Under the pieces are notes generated by a model, which was given only the letters and a program-made list of their open reading frames with translations, made no database searches and was not told where the DNA came from. The translations under genes and the position numbers were made by a program. Positions 30,131 through 41,352 of a stretch of 52,020 nucleotides of DNA are shown in pieces. The first letter of the stretch is position 1, and the number at the start of each line of letters is the position of its first letter. This DNA comes from Prorocentrum cordatum (taxonomy: Eukaryota > Sar > Dinophyceae > Prorocentrales > Prorocentraceae): assembly GCA_963575745.1 (NCBI GenBank), contig CAUYUJ010018631.1, positions 147,501 through 199,520 on the forward strand. Reading direction: 5' to 3'.

Positions 30131-31055
30131 GAGGGGTGCCGTGGGCAGCCACGCCGACCCCGACGAAGGACGCCCCGGGAGGCCCACCCGCGGCCGCCCT
30201 GGGGCTGAGCGGGGGCGCGGCCGCGGCAGCCTGCGCGCGGTGGCGGGCGAGCGCCTGGGGACTGGCGCGTGCGAGGGGCCCTGGGCGGCGGTGCGGCCGG
30301 GGGGGCTGCGCCGAGACGCCGAAGCCCTCCAGACCCGCCTCGGGCCGGCCCTCTCGGGCGGTGCCTCGGAGGCTCTGGACGCGCGCGCGCGCGATGCGAG
30401 CGCCCCGAGAGGGGCGCCCACGCGGCTGGCCTGGTCTCCCGTGCGGCACGCAGGGGGTCTGGGCCCGACGTGTGCGCGGCGGGCCCCGTCGAGCAGGCCA
30501 CGAGGCGCGCGCGGGGGGGGGGGCCTCGGGGAGGCACGCCCGCGAGGAGCGCGCACGAGGCGCGGGGAGGCCCCCCCAAGAGAGGCCCCAGACGCCACGG
30601 GTCGTCCCGCGCTTTCGCCCCCAGAGTCTGCGCCGGCAGAGCCTCGCACGGCCTCTGGGTGCCCCGGCAAGTCTCCCAGATGATCTCCCGGCAGCCCGAG
30701 GAGGGCAGCTCTTCCTCGTCCTCCTCCTGCTCTCTCTCCCCCTCTCGGAGTCTCCTGCTGTGTCGTCCATCCCTCGAACCTCGAGTCCTCCTGCTCCTGC
30801 TCCTCCTCCCCCTCATCCTTATCCTCCTTCCCTCCTCCTTTCGCATCTTCTTCCGCGCCTCGACTGCTACTCCTGCAGAAGAAGGCGTAGAAATCGAGTC
30901 CCACCAATCCGGTACTAATGGACGTAGACGTTCTGCACATCGAGATGTTTGTCGATCCAGAGTTTTGCCTGATACAGCACGCTGTGAACACATTCTCCTC
31001 CCCCTCCTCTTCTTGCTCCTTACTCTTTCCCCCTCCTCCACCCTCTCTCGCCTCC
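30131..31055. other. Unassigned GC-rich stretch grading into CTC-rich DNA
   Basis: Several overlapping frames of 200-400 codons on both strands, Ala/Arg/Gly/Pro-rich without domains. From about 30700 the sequence is CTC/TCC-rich. The stretch may hold degraded PPR sequence or intron, but nothing can be shown. Confidence 0.45.
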
Positions 31056-31117
31056 TCATTGCCCTCGTCGTCCACGCTGGCGTCGTCGTCGCCCTCGTCG
31101 TCGCCCTCGTCGTCGTG

Positions 31118-31153
<36 letters not shown>

Positions 31154-31165
31154 CTTCTCGTCTTC
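31056..31165. repeat. (GTC)n microsatellite
   Basis: GTCGTCGTCGCC, then a GTCGTC run up to CTTCTCGTC. Confidence 0.95.
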
Positions 31166-31730
31166 CTCTTTCTCTTCTGCCTCTTCGCTCTCCACCTCCT
31201 CTTCCACCTCATTGCCTAAGTTTCCACATGCTGCTTCTCCGCCTTTTCCATGCCTCCTCCTCTTCGTCATGCTACTTCCTCGACGTCGGTTTCCTTTTCC
31301 TCCACCTCCCTTTCCTTAGACGACTCCGTCGTTCAGTCCTTCGAGTCTCTCTCTCTCTCTCTCTCTGCCTCGACGATGACGACGACGAAGGCCGCGGCTC
31401 GACGACGGAAGACGACGACGAACGTTTTTGACCGACGGCCGACTGCGACCGACGACGACAGACGACCGACGTCGATGACGACGGACGAGCGACATCCGAC
31501 CGTCGACGTCCGACGACACTGGACGACCCGACGACGAGCGACGATCGACGACGACCGACGACGGTCGGCGACGACGGCGATCGACGGCGGCGGGAGTGCG
31601 GGGCGGCCCGCGCCCCTCCGCAGGCGCTGGCGGCGGCTCTTCCCCCCCGGCCCCGCGCCGACGCCCGGGCACCCGCCCGCACAGGCCGCCTTCAGCTCCG
31701 CTCGCGGGCGTCGCCGCTGCCGCCGCTGCC
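31166..31730. repeat. Degenerate CGACGACCGAC tract
   Basis: From about 31365 to 31590 the DNA is a loose series of GACGACGAC, CGACCGAC and GACGACCGAC units. The flanks are TCC-rich on the left and GC-rich on the right. Frames here are Arg/Asp/Thr-rich artefacts. Confidence 0.75.
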
Positions 31731-32275
31731 GCCGGCGACGTCGGCGTCGTCGGCGTCTCGGCGTCGGCGTCGGCGTCGGCGTCGCCGCTGCCGTCGTCGG
31801 CGTCGTCGGCGCCTTCGGCACCGGGCGAAGGGGGTCGGGGGTCCGGGGGCTGGCCCTCTGAGCAGGGCACCCCCGCCACTCGGCAGGCGCGGCGGGCACA
31901 GTTCCTGGAGGGGCTGAACTCTTCCAAGAGACCTTCTGCCTTCCTGATGACAGTACCGCCCTTCTCGCCTCGCCCCTTGATGCGCGCACTTGTACGCGCC
32001 GCGAACCGAGACTTCCAACGCTTTCCGATTCCCCAAATAGTGCTTGCACTTAGGGGTTCTTGCTTGGCCCAACCATCTCGGGGTGAATGGCGGCTGTTGC
32101 GGTCGCCGTCGCCGTCGCCGTCGCCGCCCCTCGGGGCGAGTGGCGGCTTTTGCGGGCGGTGTCGCCCGTCGCCGCCGTCGCCGTCTCCGTCGCCGTCGCC
32201 GCCGCTCGGGGCGAGTGGCGGTTTTTGCGGGCAGTGCCGCCCGTCGCCGCCGTCGCCGTCGCACATATTCTCTTT
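31731..32275. repeat. GTCGGC array and ~75-bp GCCGTC-containing repeats
   Basis: GTCGGCGTCGGCGTCGGC at 31739-31812. Near 32080, 32131 and 32207 a unit starting CTCGGGGCGAGTGGCGG and ending in GCCGTCGCCGTC repeats three times. The stretch 31840-32070 between them is unassigned. Confidence 0.8.
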
Positions 32276-32280
32276 TTTTA

Positions 32281-32335
32281 AATGAGAATAGACTCTACCC
32301 CCCCCGGGATTTAACGTTTCCCCCTGGGACAGTAC

Positions 32336-32385
<50 letters not shown>

Positions 32386-33540
32386 TGCACACTCGTCCAT
32401 CCTAAATATGAAATCATATCATCCCAGCCAAACTGGTATCCCCCCCTAAGGTTTCGTTGTAAAAAAAACACTATGTGGTGACATTTTTTGTTCTAACATC
32501 GCACTTTTTCGCGAATCCCTTGCAAAAAAATGGGACGAAGTGCACACGCGCGCGTCGTCGCGCGCGCATGCCGAAATCCTTCAAAAACCTTCGGTGCCGG
32601 AAGGATTTCGCAATCGAGTTGCCAAAAGACATGCAAAACACATGGTTTCGCAACACAGATTTGCAAAAAAGCTTCCGCGCGAGCTCTTGCGAAATCTTAA
32701 GAAAACCATGGGTTTTTCAAGATTCTCGCAAAATGCTACCAAACAAACGGGCTTCGCGCGCGCACATGTCGAAATCTGTCGAACGCCCTTGCGCGTGTGC
32801 CGTCGCGAGAATCCCCTGCAAAAAACGGGACGAAGTGCAGACGCGCGCGTGGTCGCGCGCGTACGCCGAAATCCTTCACAACCCATCGGTTTCGGAAGGA
32901 TTTCGAAATCGCGCGTCCAAAAAACCTACAAAAACCGAAGGTTTCGCAACACGGAATTCCAACAAAAGCGTGCGCGCGCGCTCTTGCGTCGTCGTCGTCG
33001 TCGTAGTCGTCGTCGCCGTCCTCCGTCCTCCCGCGTCGTTGTCGTCGTCGTCGTCGCCTACGTCGTCCTCTGTCTTTCCTCGTGTTCGTCGTCGTCGTCC
33101 TCTTTGGCGTCGTGGTCGTTTCCGTCGTCGTTGTCGCCGTGGTCGTCCTTCCTCCTCCTCCCTCGTCGTCGTCGTCGTCCGTCGTCGGCGTCTCGTCGTC
33201 GTCCCTCCTATTTCGTTGCCCTCGTCGTCGTCGTCGTCGTTGTCGTCGTCGTCGTCTTCCCTCCTCCCTCGTCGTTGTCGTCGTCGGCGTCGCCGTCCTT
33301 CCTCCTTCGTCGTCGTTCGCGTCGTCGCCGTCCTCCTCCCTCCTCGTTGTCGTCGTTGTCGTCGTTGTCGCCGTCGTCGTCCTTCCTCCTCCCTCGTCGT
33401 CGCCTTCGTTGGCGTCGTCGTCGTCGTCGTCTTCGTCGTCGTCGGCGTCGGCTTTGTTGTCGTCGTCGAAGTCGTCGGAGACGTCGTCGGTGTCGTCCTA
33501 GTCGTTGTCGTCGGTGTCGTCGCAGTCGGTCTTAAGAGGT
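32281..33540. repeat. Segmental duplication, copy 1, ending in a (GTC)n array
   Basis: It begins GACTCTACCCCCCCCGGGAT, then a (TA)n run, CTGCACACTCGTCCATCCTA, a ~600-bp middle with CGCGCGCGTCGTCGCGCGCG and GGAAGGATTTCGCAATC, then GTC/GTCGTT repeats from 32985. Within it a ~300-bp unit repeats (GAATCCCTTGCAAAAA at 32513 and GAATCCCCTGCAAAAA at 32811). It recurs 1.34 kb downstream. Frames of more than 300 codons are carried by repeats. Confidence 0.85.
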
Positions 33541-33633
33541 TTTGCAAGCCAAGTTGCGGGTGGGTGGGTGGGATGTTTGCACGAGCAGCGGAGAGGACAG
33601 CTTCAAGACGGTCAAAGATTAATTCTCCTTCCT
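33541..33633. other. Spacer between the two duplication copies
   Basis: About 90 bp with GGGTGGGTGGGTGGG, not matched in copy 2. No gene. Confidence 0.5.
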
Positions 33634-34318
33634 AAAAAAAGAAAAGACTCTACCCCCCCCCGGACTTAACGCTTCCCCCTGGGATAATATAATTTCACAC
33701 ATATATATATATATATATATATTCTGCACACTCGTCCATCCTAAATATGAAATCGTACCATCCCAGGCAGGCCGGTTTCCCCCCACTGAGGGTCCCTTGT
33801 AAAAAAACACTATGCGGTGGCATTTTTGTTCTAACGTAACACTTTTCACGAATCCCTTGCAAAAAAAAAGACGATGTGCACACGCGCGCGTCGTCGCGCG
33901 CGCATGCCGGAATCCTTCAAAAACCTTCGGTGCCAGAAGGATTTCGCAATCAAGTTTCCAACACACATACAAAAACACATGGTTTCGCAACACAGATTTG
34001 CTAAAAAAGCTTCCGCGCGAGCTCTTGCAAAATCTTAAGAAAACCATGGGTTTTTCAAGATTTTCGCAACATGCTACCAAACGGGCTTCGCGCGCGCGCA
34101 TGTCGAAATCTGTCGAACGCCCTTGCGCGTGTGCCGTCGCGAGAATCCCCTGCAAAAAATGGGACGAAGTGCAGACGCGCGCGTGGTCGCGCGCGTACGC
34201 CGAAATCCTTCACAACCCATCGGTCTCGGAAGGATTTCGAAATCGCGCGTCCAAAAAACCTACAAAAACCGAAGGTTTCGCAACACGGAATTCCAACAAA
34301 AGCGTGCGCGCGCGCTCT

Positions 34319-34350
<32 letters not shown>

Positions 34351-34827
34351 CCTCCCTCCTCCCGCGTCGTTGTCGTCGTCGTCGTCGTCGCCTACGTCGT
34401 CCTCTGTCTTTCCTCGTGTTCGTCGTCGTCGTCCTCTTTGGCGTCGTGGTCGTTTCCGTCGTCGTTGTCGCCGTGGTCGTCCTTCCTCCTCCTCCCTCGT
34501 CGTCGTCGTCGTCCGTCGTCGGCGTCTCGTCGTCGTCCCTCCTCGTTCGTCGTCGTCGTCGTCGTCGTTGTCGTCGTCGTCGTCTTCCCTCCTCCCTCGT
34601 CGTTGCCGTCGTCGCCGTCGCCGTCCTTTCCTCCTTCTTCGTCGTTCGCGTCGTCGCCGTCCTCCCTCCTCGTCGTTGTCGTCGTTGTCGCCGTTGTCGC
34701 CGTCGTCGTCCTTCCTCCTCCCTCGTCGTCGTCTTCGTTGGCGACGTCGTCGTCGTCTTCGTCGTCGTCGTCGGCGTCGGCGTCGTCGTCGTCGCCGTCG
34801 TCGTTGTCGGCGTCGTCGTCGTCGCCG

Positions 34828-34858
<31 letters not shown>

Positions 34859-34995
34859 GCGTCGTTGACGTCGTCGTTGTCGTCGTCGTCGTCGTCGTCG
34901 GCGTCGTCGTTGTCGTCGTCGTCGGCGTCGTCATCGTCGTCGTCGTTGTCATCGTCGTCGTCGGCGTCGGCGTCGGCGTCGTCGTCGTCGTCGGT

Positions 34996-35040
<45 letters not shown>

Positions 35041-35112
35041 GGCGTCGAAGTCGTTGGAGTCGGCGGCGTCGTCGTCGTCGTTGTCGCTGTCGTCGTCGGC
35101 GTCGCTGTCGTT
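33634..35112. repeat. Segmental duplication, copy 2, with longer (GTC)n array
   Basis: Same order as copy 1: GACTCTACCCCCCCCCGGAC, (TA)n, CTGCACACTCGTCCATCCTA, the same CGCGCGCGTCGTCGCGCGCG and GGAAGGATTTC blocks, then GTC repeats from 34321. Small differences (for example a missing CAAA near 34080) occur throughout. The GTC array is longer here and has extra GGCGTCGTC variation. Confidence 0.9.
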
Positions 35113-35127
35113 GGCAAGTGCCATTTG

Positions 35128-35302
35128 GGTGAATTGCACCGCATAGTTTGTACCACATCTTTCACCACATACACTGCACCTCGTAGATTGCATTCCACAT
35201 GGTGCCGCGCGTAAAATTCACCTCGTAGATTGCATCGCATAGATAGCATCACATAGGTTGCACCGCGTAGATAGCACCACATAGATTGCACTGCGTAGGC
35301 TG
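35128..35302. repeat. 14-bp minisatellite, GTTGCACCACATAG orientation
   Basis: Perfectly phased units from about 35228: ATTGCATCGCATAG, ATAGCATCACATAG, GTTGCACCGCGTAG, ATAGCACCACATAG, ATTGCACTGCGTAG. Earlier units are more degenerate. It is the reverse complement of the array at 2664-2857. Confidence 0.85.
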
Positions 35303-35551
35303 CCAGAACCTGTTGTTCGGGTTCCACGCTGACTAACAGATCTTGTGCAAAGAAGCAGAGTCGGTCCTGGAGCTGTCGACACCTTCCCTGGGACATGCTT
35401 TCCTTCGCGGGCCGCCGTCTGTTTGCCACGGGGCCCAGAAACAGCTCGCGGGGCGCCACTGTTGCGGACAAAGCGCCTGTCGCCTGCCCTCTCACAACTA
35501 TCTCACTGTCGTTTCCATGCTCTCTTTTATGGCAGCTGAGCGACGCACCAA
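35303..35551. other. Unassigned stretch
   Basis: No domain, repeat or RNA feature recognised. Confidence 0.5.
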
Positions 35552-35614
35552 AACGAGGTCGTCTGCGCCGACACTGGCGCGTAAGCTGCCCGCGTGAGGT
35601 CGCGCGTAAACGCC
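35552..35614. repeat. Short dispersed repeat, copy 2
   Basis: Matches 1798-1862 on the same strand. A further degenerate piece (CGTAAGCTGCCGCGCAAGGT) follows at 35646-35670. Confidence 0.6.
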
Positions 35615-37465
35615 CCCGTCTTCAATGTAGCGTGCCACGCTGACAGTCCGCGTAAGCTGCCGCGCAAGGTCGCTGCCTCTCCTCGCGCAAAACCGTTTTT
35701 GATCGTCGTTCAGCTGTTCCGAGCGACACCTGGGGGCCTGGGGCCAACTGAGCGAAGGACGCTTCCCCCGCCCGCAGGCTCCTGCGCCCTCGCTGGCGCC
35801 AGCGACGCCGGCGCCGGCGCAAGCCGCGCCCGCGCCCGCGCCTGCGCCGGCGCCGCGCCCCGCGCCCGCGCCGGGGCCCGCGGCGCCGCCCACTTCGTCG
35901 GAGGCCCCGCTCTGGGCGGCACGGCGCGCAGGGGCACGCGTTGCTGTTTCTGGGGCCGTCGTGGGGTCTGCGGGCGGGCCGGGGGGGGGGGCTTTGGGGC
36001 GTTTCTGGAAGGCTCGTGGTGTGCCCGTGAGGCCTCCCGAGGCTTCTGGGGACCCCCTTGGGGGGGGCCCCGCCTCTGGGGACGCTCTTGGGCCGATGGG
36101 TGTCTGGCGGGCTGCGGTGTCTGGGCGCTCCCGGCGCGCTTGTCCTGTGGTGCTCTTGACCGGGTGTTCGTCGGGGACAGGGCGAGGGGCGAGGTGGCGT
36201 CGCAGGGTCAGGATGGGCGGCCGCCCACCTCCAGACGGCACACAGAGTCTTGCATCATCATCTGTTCCGGCAAGGATTCTCTTTCCCGCGTCCTCCTCTG
36301 CTTCTGTGCCTCAATTTGTCCTTGCCGTGTCCCGCTCGTAGCCCGACCGGCGCCTGCACCATCTTCGACTCGCTTGCGCCCGCTGGCTCAAAAAGTCCCG
36401 GCAAGGACGTTGCCAAGCGGATCCTAAGATTTCTTCACGGCCAATTTAGCGTATGTCCAGGCTGAGGGTGCTGCTCTCTGTCTCGGCACTGACGATCTGG
36501 GTCCAGATGGTTTCCCTGGTCCGAAGCGGTCAAGAGGACGATAGACAAGCCGACCAGGGAGCTCCAACACATGTGGCCCAAGCGTCGCATTCTGTGTACC
36601 AGGTGGTCCAGGAACATGGCTTCGAGGAGTACAGGAGTACGGCATTATGTGTACCAAGTTGCTTCAAAGACGTCGATGTGTTATTGATAGGTCAGGGGCG
36701 CCACACGCCGAGACTCCTGCTCAACAGCACCATGGGTCATTGAAGCTGTCGTCATCAGGGAAGGTCGTCGACATACCTTCCCAGTCGCCTTCCGGGGAGT
36801 GTTTTTCGCCTCGCCAGCGTGTTCTTTCACGGCCGAGACCGTCGCACTAGACGACTGCATCGCGCATCCCACCAAATTTACTTGCCCACCCCAGTTCGCC
36901 AAGCATTGTTGTGGGATTTAACAGTACAGCTGTATTTTGTAGTTGCAGGCCTGTCATAATACGTGGCATGAGACGTTCGAAAAAGAAAGAAGAAAGAAGG
37001 GGTGCCATCTGAACAATCTGAGCGGGGGGTGTTCTTGACAAGCCGCACACGCACTACGGCACGCAGTGGCTCAGGATGTTAGCGGTGAGCGGCCTCCCTC
37101 CAGGCACGCCTGAGCTGTCTGAGCAGCAGATGCAGCAGCACTCTTTGACGTCGCCGTCGGCCGCATCGATGCTCGAAACAGTCGAAACATGCACCTTGTC
37201 TCCCTCCATCCTGTCCCCTCCCGTCGCCTGCTGCCCCTCGCGTCCTCTCGCCTCCCCTCGCGGTCCTCTCGCGGCCGGCGGGCCCCTGGCCGCGGGGAGG
37301 GGCTCGGGGACGGGCGTGGGGAGGGGGTGGGGCGCGACCGACAGGCCGACGAGAAGGAGATCGCCAGACTGGAGGAGCAGGCTCGGCGCGGGGTAGGTGA
37401 ACGAGGGCCATACGCTCCCGAGGACCAGGAGGACGAGCATGACAAGAGGGAAAAAGGAGCGAGTG
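35615..37465. other. Unassigned region
   Basis: GC-rich, with GCGCCGGCGCC and GCGCCCGCGCC repeats at 35795-35875. A peptide segment DVAKRILRFLHGQF near 36410 (+) recalls the RT-RNase H junction of copia elements, but no following RNase H motif could be found in any frame. The region 37080-37340 is GC-rich with no domain. No gene supported. Confidence 0.45.
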
Positions 37466-37600
37466 GGGGAGGAGGAGGAGGAGGAGGAGGAGGAGGAGGA
37501 GGAGGAGGAGGAGGAGGAGGAGGGAGGAGGAGGAGGAGGAATAGGAGGAAGAGGAGGAGGAGAAGAGGAGGAGGAGAAGGAGGAAGAGGAGGGGTGGGAT
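37466..37600. repeat. GGA microsatellite
   Basis: GGAGGAGG run of about 60 bp followed by imperfect GGA/GAA repeats. Confidence 0.95.
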
Positions 37601-38394
37601 AGATGAAGATAGAGGAACGACAGAGAGTGGCTGCTCGAGTGTAGCGCGGGCAAGCCTCGCTTCGCCCTCTCGGACGTCTGGCTCGTAGAGCGGACGCGCG
37701 ACTGCAGGATTGGTGTGGGGAGCAGTTCCGGCGCACGGGAGAGTGCCCTGTGCGTGTGATGTACGTGTCTAGGCGAATGTTCGACATCCTCTCTCACTCT
37801 TTCTCTCTTCCTCTCTTGCTCGCTGTCTGTGCTGAACACCTGATCGTCCGGTGCCAGCGCGAGACCCCCCTCATCGCGGCCTGTCCTAGGCCCCTTGAGC
37901 ACAACTCGCTGGTCACGGTCAGGGGTGCGAGCGCTGTAGGGGCCCGCGCAACTGGCGCAGAGCACTGCAACAGGCTCTGCTTCAACGGCACCGCGCGCGA
38001 CGCTGCCAGGGGCCTTCGCGGCGCGGAGGCCGCCGCCCTGGCCACCACCAAATTTCGCACCGCCGGCATCGATGCCCGTTGACGACGACCTGACCGAAAG
38101 GCAAGTACCATTGCTAGAGGTCACTGGCTGGAATGGCCACGCCACTACAGCGCCGAATACCGATTTCCATTCTCAGTCGTGAGAGATTGCGGCTCGAGGT
38201 GCGAGTTCCGCCCCAGCCCACCATCCAGGCACAGCCCGCAGTGGCCGCCCGTCGGAGGCGTCGAGCTGCGCGGACCCGCTGACGTGCAGCCGCACGGACC
38301 CAGACGGCCATCGTCACCACTGCCCCCACCAGGGTTCGCGCCCACCGAGGCAGCGATGGCTCGAACATCCGAGCCACGCAGGGCAACGACATGT
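37601..38394. other. Unassigned stretch
   Basis: No recognised domain in any frame; frames of about 100 codons on both strands overlap one another. Confidence 0.5.
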
Positions 38395-38717
38395 CGGCCA
38401 CGCGCAGAGGGGGTATGGTTAAATCGGGCCTGCCCCCTTACAGGAGGAATATTCAGAAATAGTCAAACACTAGTCCAGCGACGATTTTTTTGAATACATT
38501 TGACATTGTTTGGAGTATTTTTCATTTTTCGTCCAAAATCCTCCTGTAGGAGGACATGCCCGGCCTGACGGGTTGGGGAGGGGGGGAGGTTTCTCAGAAG
38601 TACCCTGCTTCTCAGAAGGCGCGGGCCTTGTCTACAGATGCAGGGCCAGCGCCGTCTAAGCAGCCTCCTCCCAAGGGGCCTCCCCCCCTCCACCGCCCCC
38701 CTGTGCGCGCCGCCAAG
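38395..38717. mobile_element. MITE-B copy 2, split by MITE-A
   Basis: The left end CGGCCACGCGCAGAGGGGG (38395-38413) and the remainder starting GGTTGGGGAGGGGGGGAGG (38571 on), ending CCTGTGCGCGCCGCCA at 38715, are parts of one MITE-B. The middle has AGAAGGCGCGGGCCTTGTCT, ACAGATG as in copy 3. MITE-A copy 2 sits between the parts. Confidence 0.75.
38421..38567. mobile_element. MITE-A copy 2, nested in MITE-B
   Basis: Ends: AATCGGGCCTGCCCCCTTAC, AGGAGG on the left; TCCTCCTGTAGGAGGACATG, CCCGG on the right. The interior has GTCAAACACTAGTCC and GACGATTTTTTTG, matching copy 3. GGTT occurs on both sides and may be a short target duplication. Confidence 0.75.
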
Positions 38718-40299
38718 CATGGGAGGAACCGCAGTCATTCATCATCGAGGGCTGCCTCAGGATCCAAACGACCGACTTCCATAGCCTCATGTCTCATCTC
38801 AACAACGACACCCGCGCGAGAGCCAACAGCGCGCCCTTACCGCCGCGCGCAACCATCACTACAGCAGCTCCGCCCACGACCAGGAGGTCCTCTTGCAGCT
38901 TTCGGGGCTCATCTCCCACGCAAGGAGGCTTCAAAGGTGATCCCCCACACTCCCGAGGGCGAGCAGATAGTCCGACGCAAAATATTGAGACAAGTACACA
39001 CCAGCCGCGGCAGCAACCAACCGCAGAGCAGGAGACTCAACGCTAAGACGATCCCACGGACGATCCCAACACAACAGCCCCAGCCCAACGCAGGGCACCT
39101 ACGATGCACCGACCACGGGCCACATCCACCCTCCCAGTGCTGGCGCATCGACACCGCCAAAATACCCGCCCGGACTGCAAGAGGTGGAGCACAGCCCAGC
39201 TCACCCAGCGGCTCAGGGAGATGCGGAGGGCACCGCGTGATCGCGCAGCCCTCGCCGAATTACTCCGAGCACCAGTTCTTTCGCACCAGCAGCCGCGGCA
39301 GACCCAGCAACATGTGGCAACAGCACCAACATCAGCACCAGCAACAGCACAAAACGACCTCGGTCACGGCTCGAGCAGCTGGCGCACGGCTCCGCAGACC
39401 CTTGGGGGACCACACCCCCAGCATGGAGAAGGACCAACTGGAAGGCAGGTACCATCGAGCGCCCCCCGCCACGGACCAGACCCGACCTGCCAGCAGATAC
39501 CGAACCACCATGAGCGACCGCGCTCACAGTCGAGGTGTCCCGCGGCCCGCAGTGCCGCTCATTTGAAAGCTCCGCAGCCGGCAGACCTCCTGCACGGACA
39601 CATCAGCACCGCCAGGCCCCCCCCCCAGAACGGTAGCCGACGCCACCTCGAGCCAGCCCACAGACCAGAATACCCCGAAGACAGAGATCGCTAAACCACT
39701 GAGCCACAGAAAGTAACTCGGACAGCGCGGCCTGCAGCAGCGACCAGCCGCACCAAACGTCATCCCCACCAAGATCATGCCAATCAGCATGACCCAATCC
39801 AAGCCGAAGGCCAATGCCGCCAGCATCACATGCCCAGGATCTATGCCAATCAAGGTACCCCCCACGAGTGCCAACTCCCACATCCCCTACACGCCCCCAC
39901 TGGCCAGGGCGCTACCGAAGACGGCAAACCACAGCGTCCACCAAACGATTATGTAAGCAGTACACGGAGAAGCTGAGCTGCAGGACCGGGTCCACGAGGC
40001 TAACGACCACGCCGCGGAGCACGTGGATATCAGTAAAATCGCCAGCCTGATCAGAGACCTCCACGGCACCCCCGGAAGCATATCCTTCAAGATGGACGCA
40101 CACCGCATCATCCAGAACAGCCGCCGCAAGATGAACGGCGCCAGCCAGACACGCATCGACTTCAACGACCCCGCAACAGTGACAGGTTGCCACCGACAAA
40201 ATTGGGAACCACCCGGAAAGCGGCGCCATCTACAAGTGTGATTTCAGAAGGACATCGACAGGAACACTACTGCACGGCGGATTTTCTGGGCCCAGACGT
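38718..40299. other. CA-rich unassigned region with coding-like pieces
   Basis: Composition is unlike the neighbours (C and A on the + strand, few G-runs). A stop-free segment at 39955-40242 (+) yields ELQDRVHEANDHAAEHVDIS, then KIASLIRDLHGTPGSISFKM and DAHRIIQNSRRKMNGASQTR, which reads as a helical protein. Near 38905, DQEVLLQLSGLISHARRLQ is similar in feel. I recognise no family. A decayed gene or retroelement ORF1 is possible. Confidence 0.35.
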
Positions 40300-40470
40300 C
40301 GGGCCGCTCCAATTTGTTCGATGCGTGGGCCCGGGAGGTCTGGAACACTTCAATCAGGGCCGATTCTTCGTCCTGAGTTGTTTCTTGACGGTCCCGAGGC
40401 TCGCCGAGGGCCCCCAGAGGCCGAGAACGGCCCAAAACGGGCCGCCCGAATTTTTTCGGAGCGTCGGATC
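40300..40470 (+). repeat. Repeat-C copy 4
   Basis: GATTCTTCGTCCTGAGTTGT, TTCTTGACGGTCCCGAGGCT, CGCCGAGGGCCCCCAGAGGC, CGAGAACGGCCCAAAACGGG in the family order. Confidence 0.8.
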
Positions 40471-40924
40471 TCTGGGCAGTACCCCGCGCGGCCAACCACC
40501 AGCGACGGCTCCGATGTCAGCACGCAGGGGGCCGAGCTCGGATGCTGAGGACCACGCGCAAACCCCCCCTTCCCTGGCAGGCCCACAGGCTTCCGACCCC
40601 CAAGCCGCCGCCGCTTACGCTGGCAGCTGCAGCTCCGCAGAGTCCAGCAGCAGAACACGCCACGTTCACTCCTACAGTCGGACCGAGGCATGAGATCGAG
40701 GTAGGATTCGGGGAGGGTGCCTTAATGTTCTTCGTGCTTGTTGGGTGTTCTTGTGCATCCTGTGGAGGGTGCCTCTGGCTGTTCCGTGTGTTTTGGCCGG
40801 CGGAGGGTCTCAGGTTCTTGAAGGATGTTTTTCTGTTTTGTGTTCGATTGTAAGTACCCCTACCAACACTCGAAGGAGCAAACATGCCGTACACATCATC
40901 TCTGGTAGCCGAGGCGTTAGGGAG
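40471..40924. other. Unassigned stretch
   Basis: No domain, RNA gene or strong repeat recognised. Confidence 0.5.
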
Positions 40925-40990
40925 AGGGGTCCAGCGCAGATCCAAGAACTCAGTGCGGTCCGTCGAAAGCTTATGTTTATGCCGCTGGCT
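40925..40990. repeat. Half copy of IR-E
   Basis: GGGGTCCAGCGCAGATCCAA, GAACTC and TTATGTTTATGCC follow the order of the right arm of IR-E (GGGGTCCAGCGCCGATCCGA, GAAATC, TTATGTTCATGTC). The left arm is not evident. Confidence 0.55.
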
Positions 40991-41352
40991 CTTCCTCTGT
41001 GCCCACGCGCTGGCGAGATCAGATTGCAGCGGTGCAGGACAGACTGCGAGGAACTCCGCGCATCAAGCTGGCACGCCCACAGCGAAGATATGGATACGGC
41101 GCGCCTCTGACCGCAGACACCTCGGGGGCATCCCGCCAGGTATCTCACCACGAGAGCGCGAAAGCTTCGACGACGACGGCTGCTGCGGCCAAGGCCCAAG
41201 GACGCAGATCAAGATCACCAATGACTTGAACACCGACTACTCCATCGCGGACCACAGTCTCGACCCTCGCTACAGCATTCTCGCCGCCAACATGGAGGCC
41301 AGCGGCGACAACAACTGGAAAGGGCGCCATCCCGGCTGCGACTGCCTGAGCT
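40991..41352. other. Unassigned stretch
   Basis: Open frames are short and overlapping. RWRDQIAAVQDRLRGTPRI near 41010 and YSILAANMEASGDNNW near 41270 look protein-like but lie in different frames and match nothing I know. Confidence 0.35.

Noticed and set aside
32475-35146. Possible pair of paralogous genes (386 and 444 codons) in the segmental duplication
   Set aside because: The similarity is at DNA level over repeats; the C-terminal halves are translated GTC arrays and the sub-unit repeat changes frame between units.
36390-36450. Copia-type RT-RNase H junction (AKRILRFLHG)
   Set aside because: The characteristic DxDWAG and SSxEAE motifs expected downstream were not found in any frame within 400 bp; one short match is not enough.
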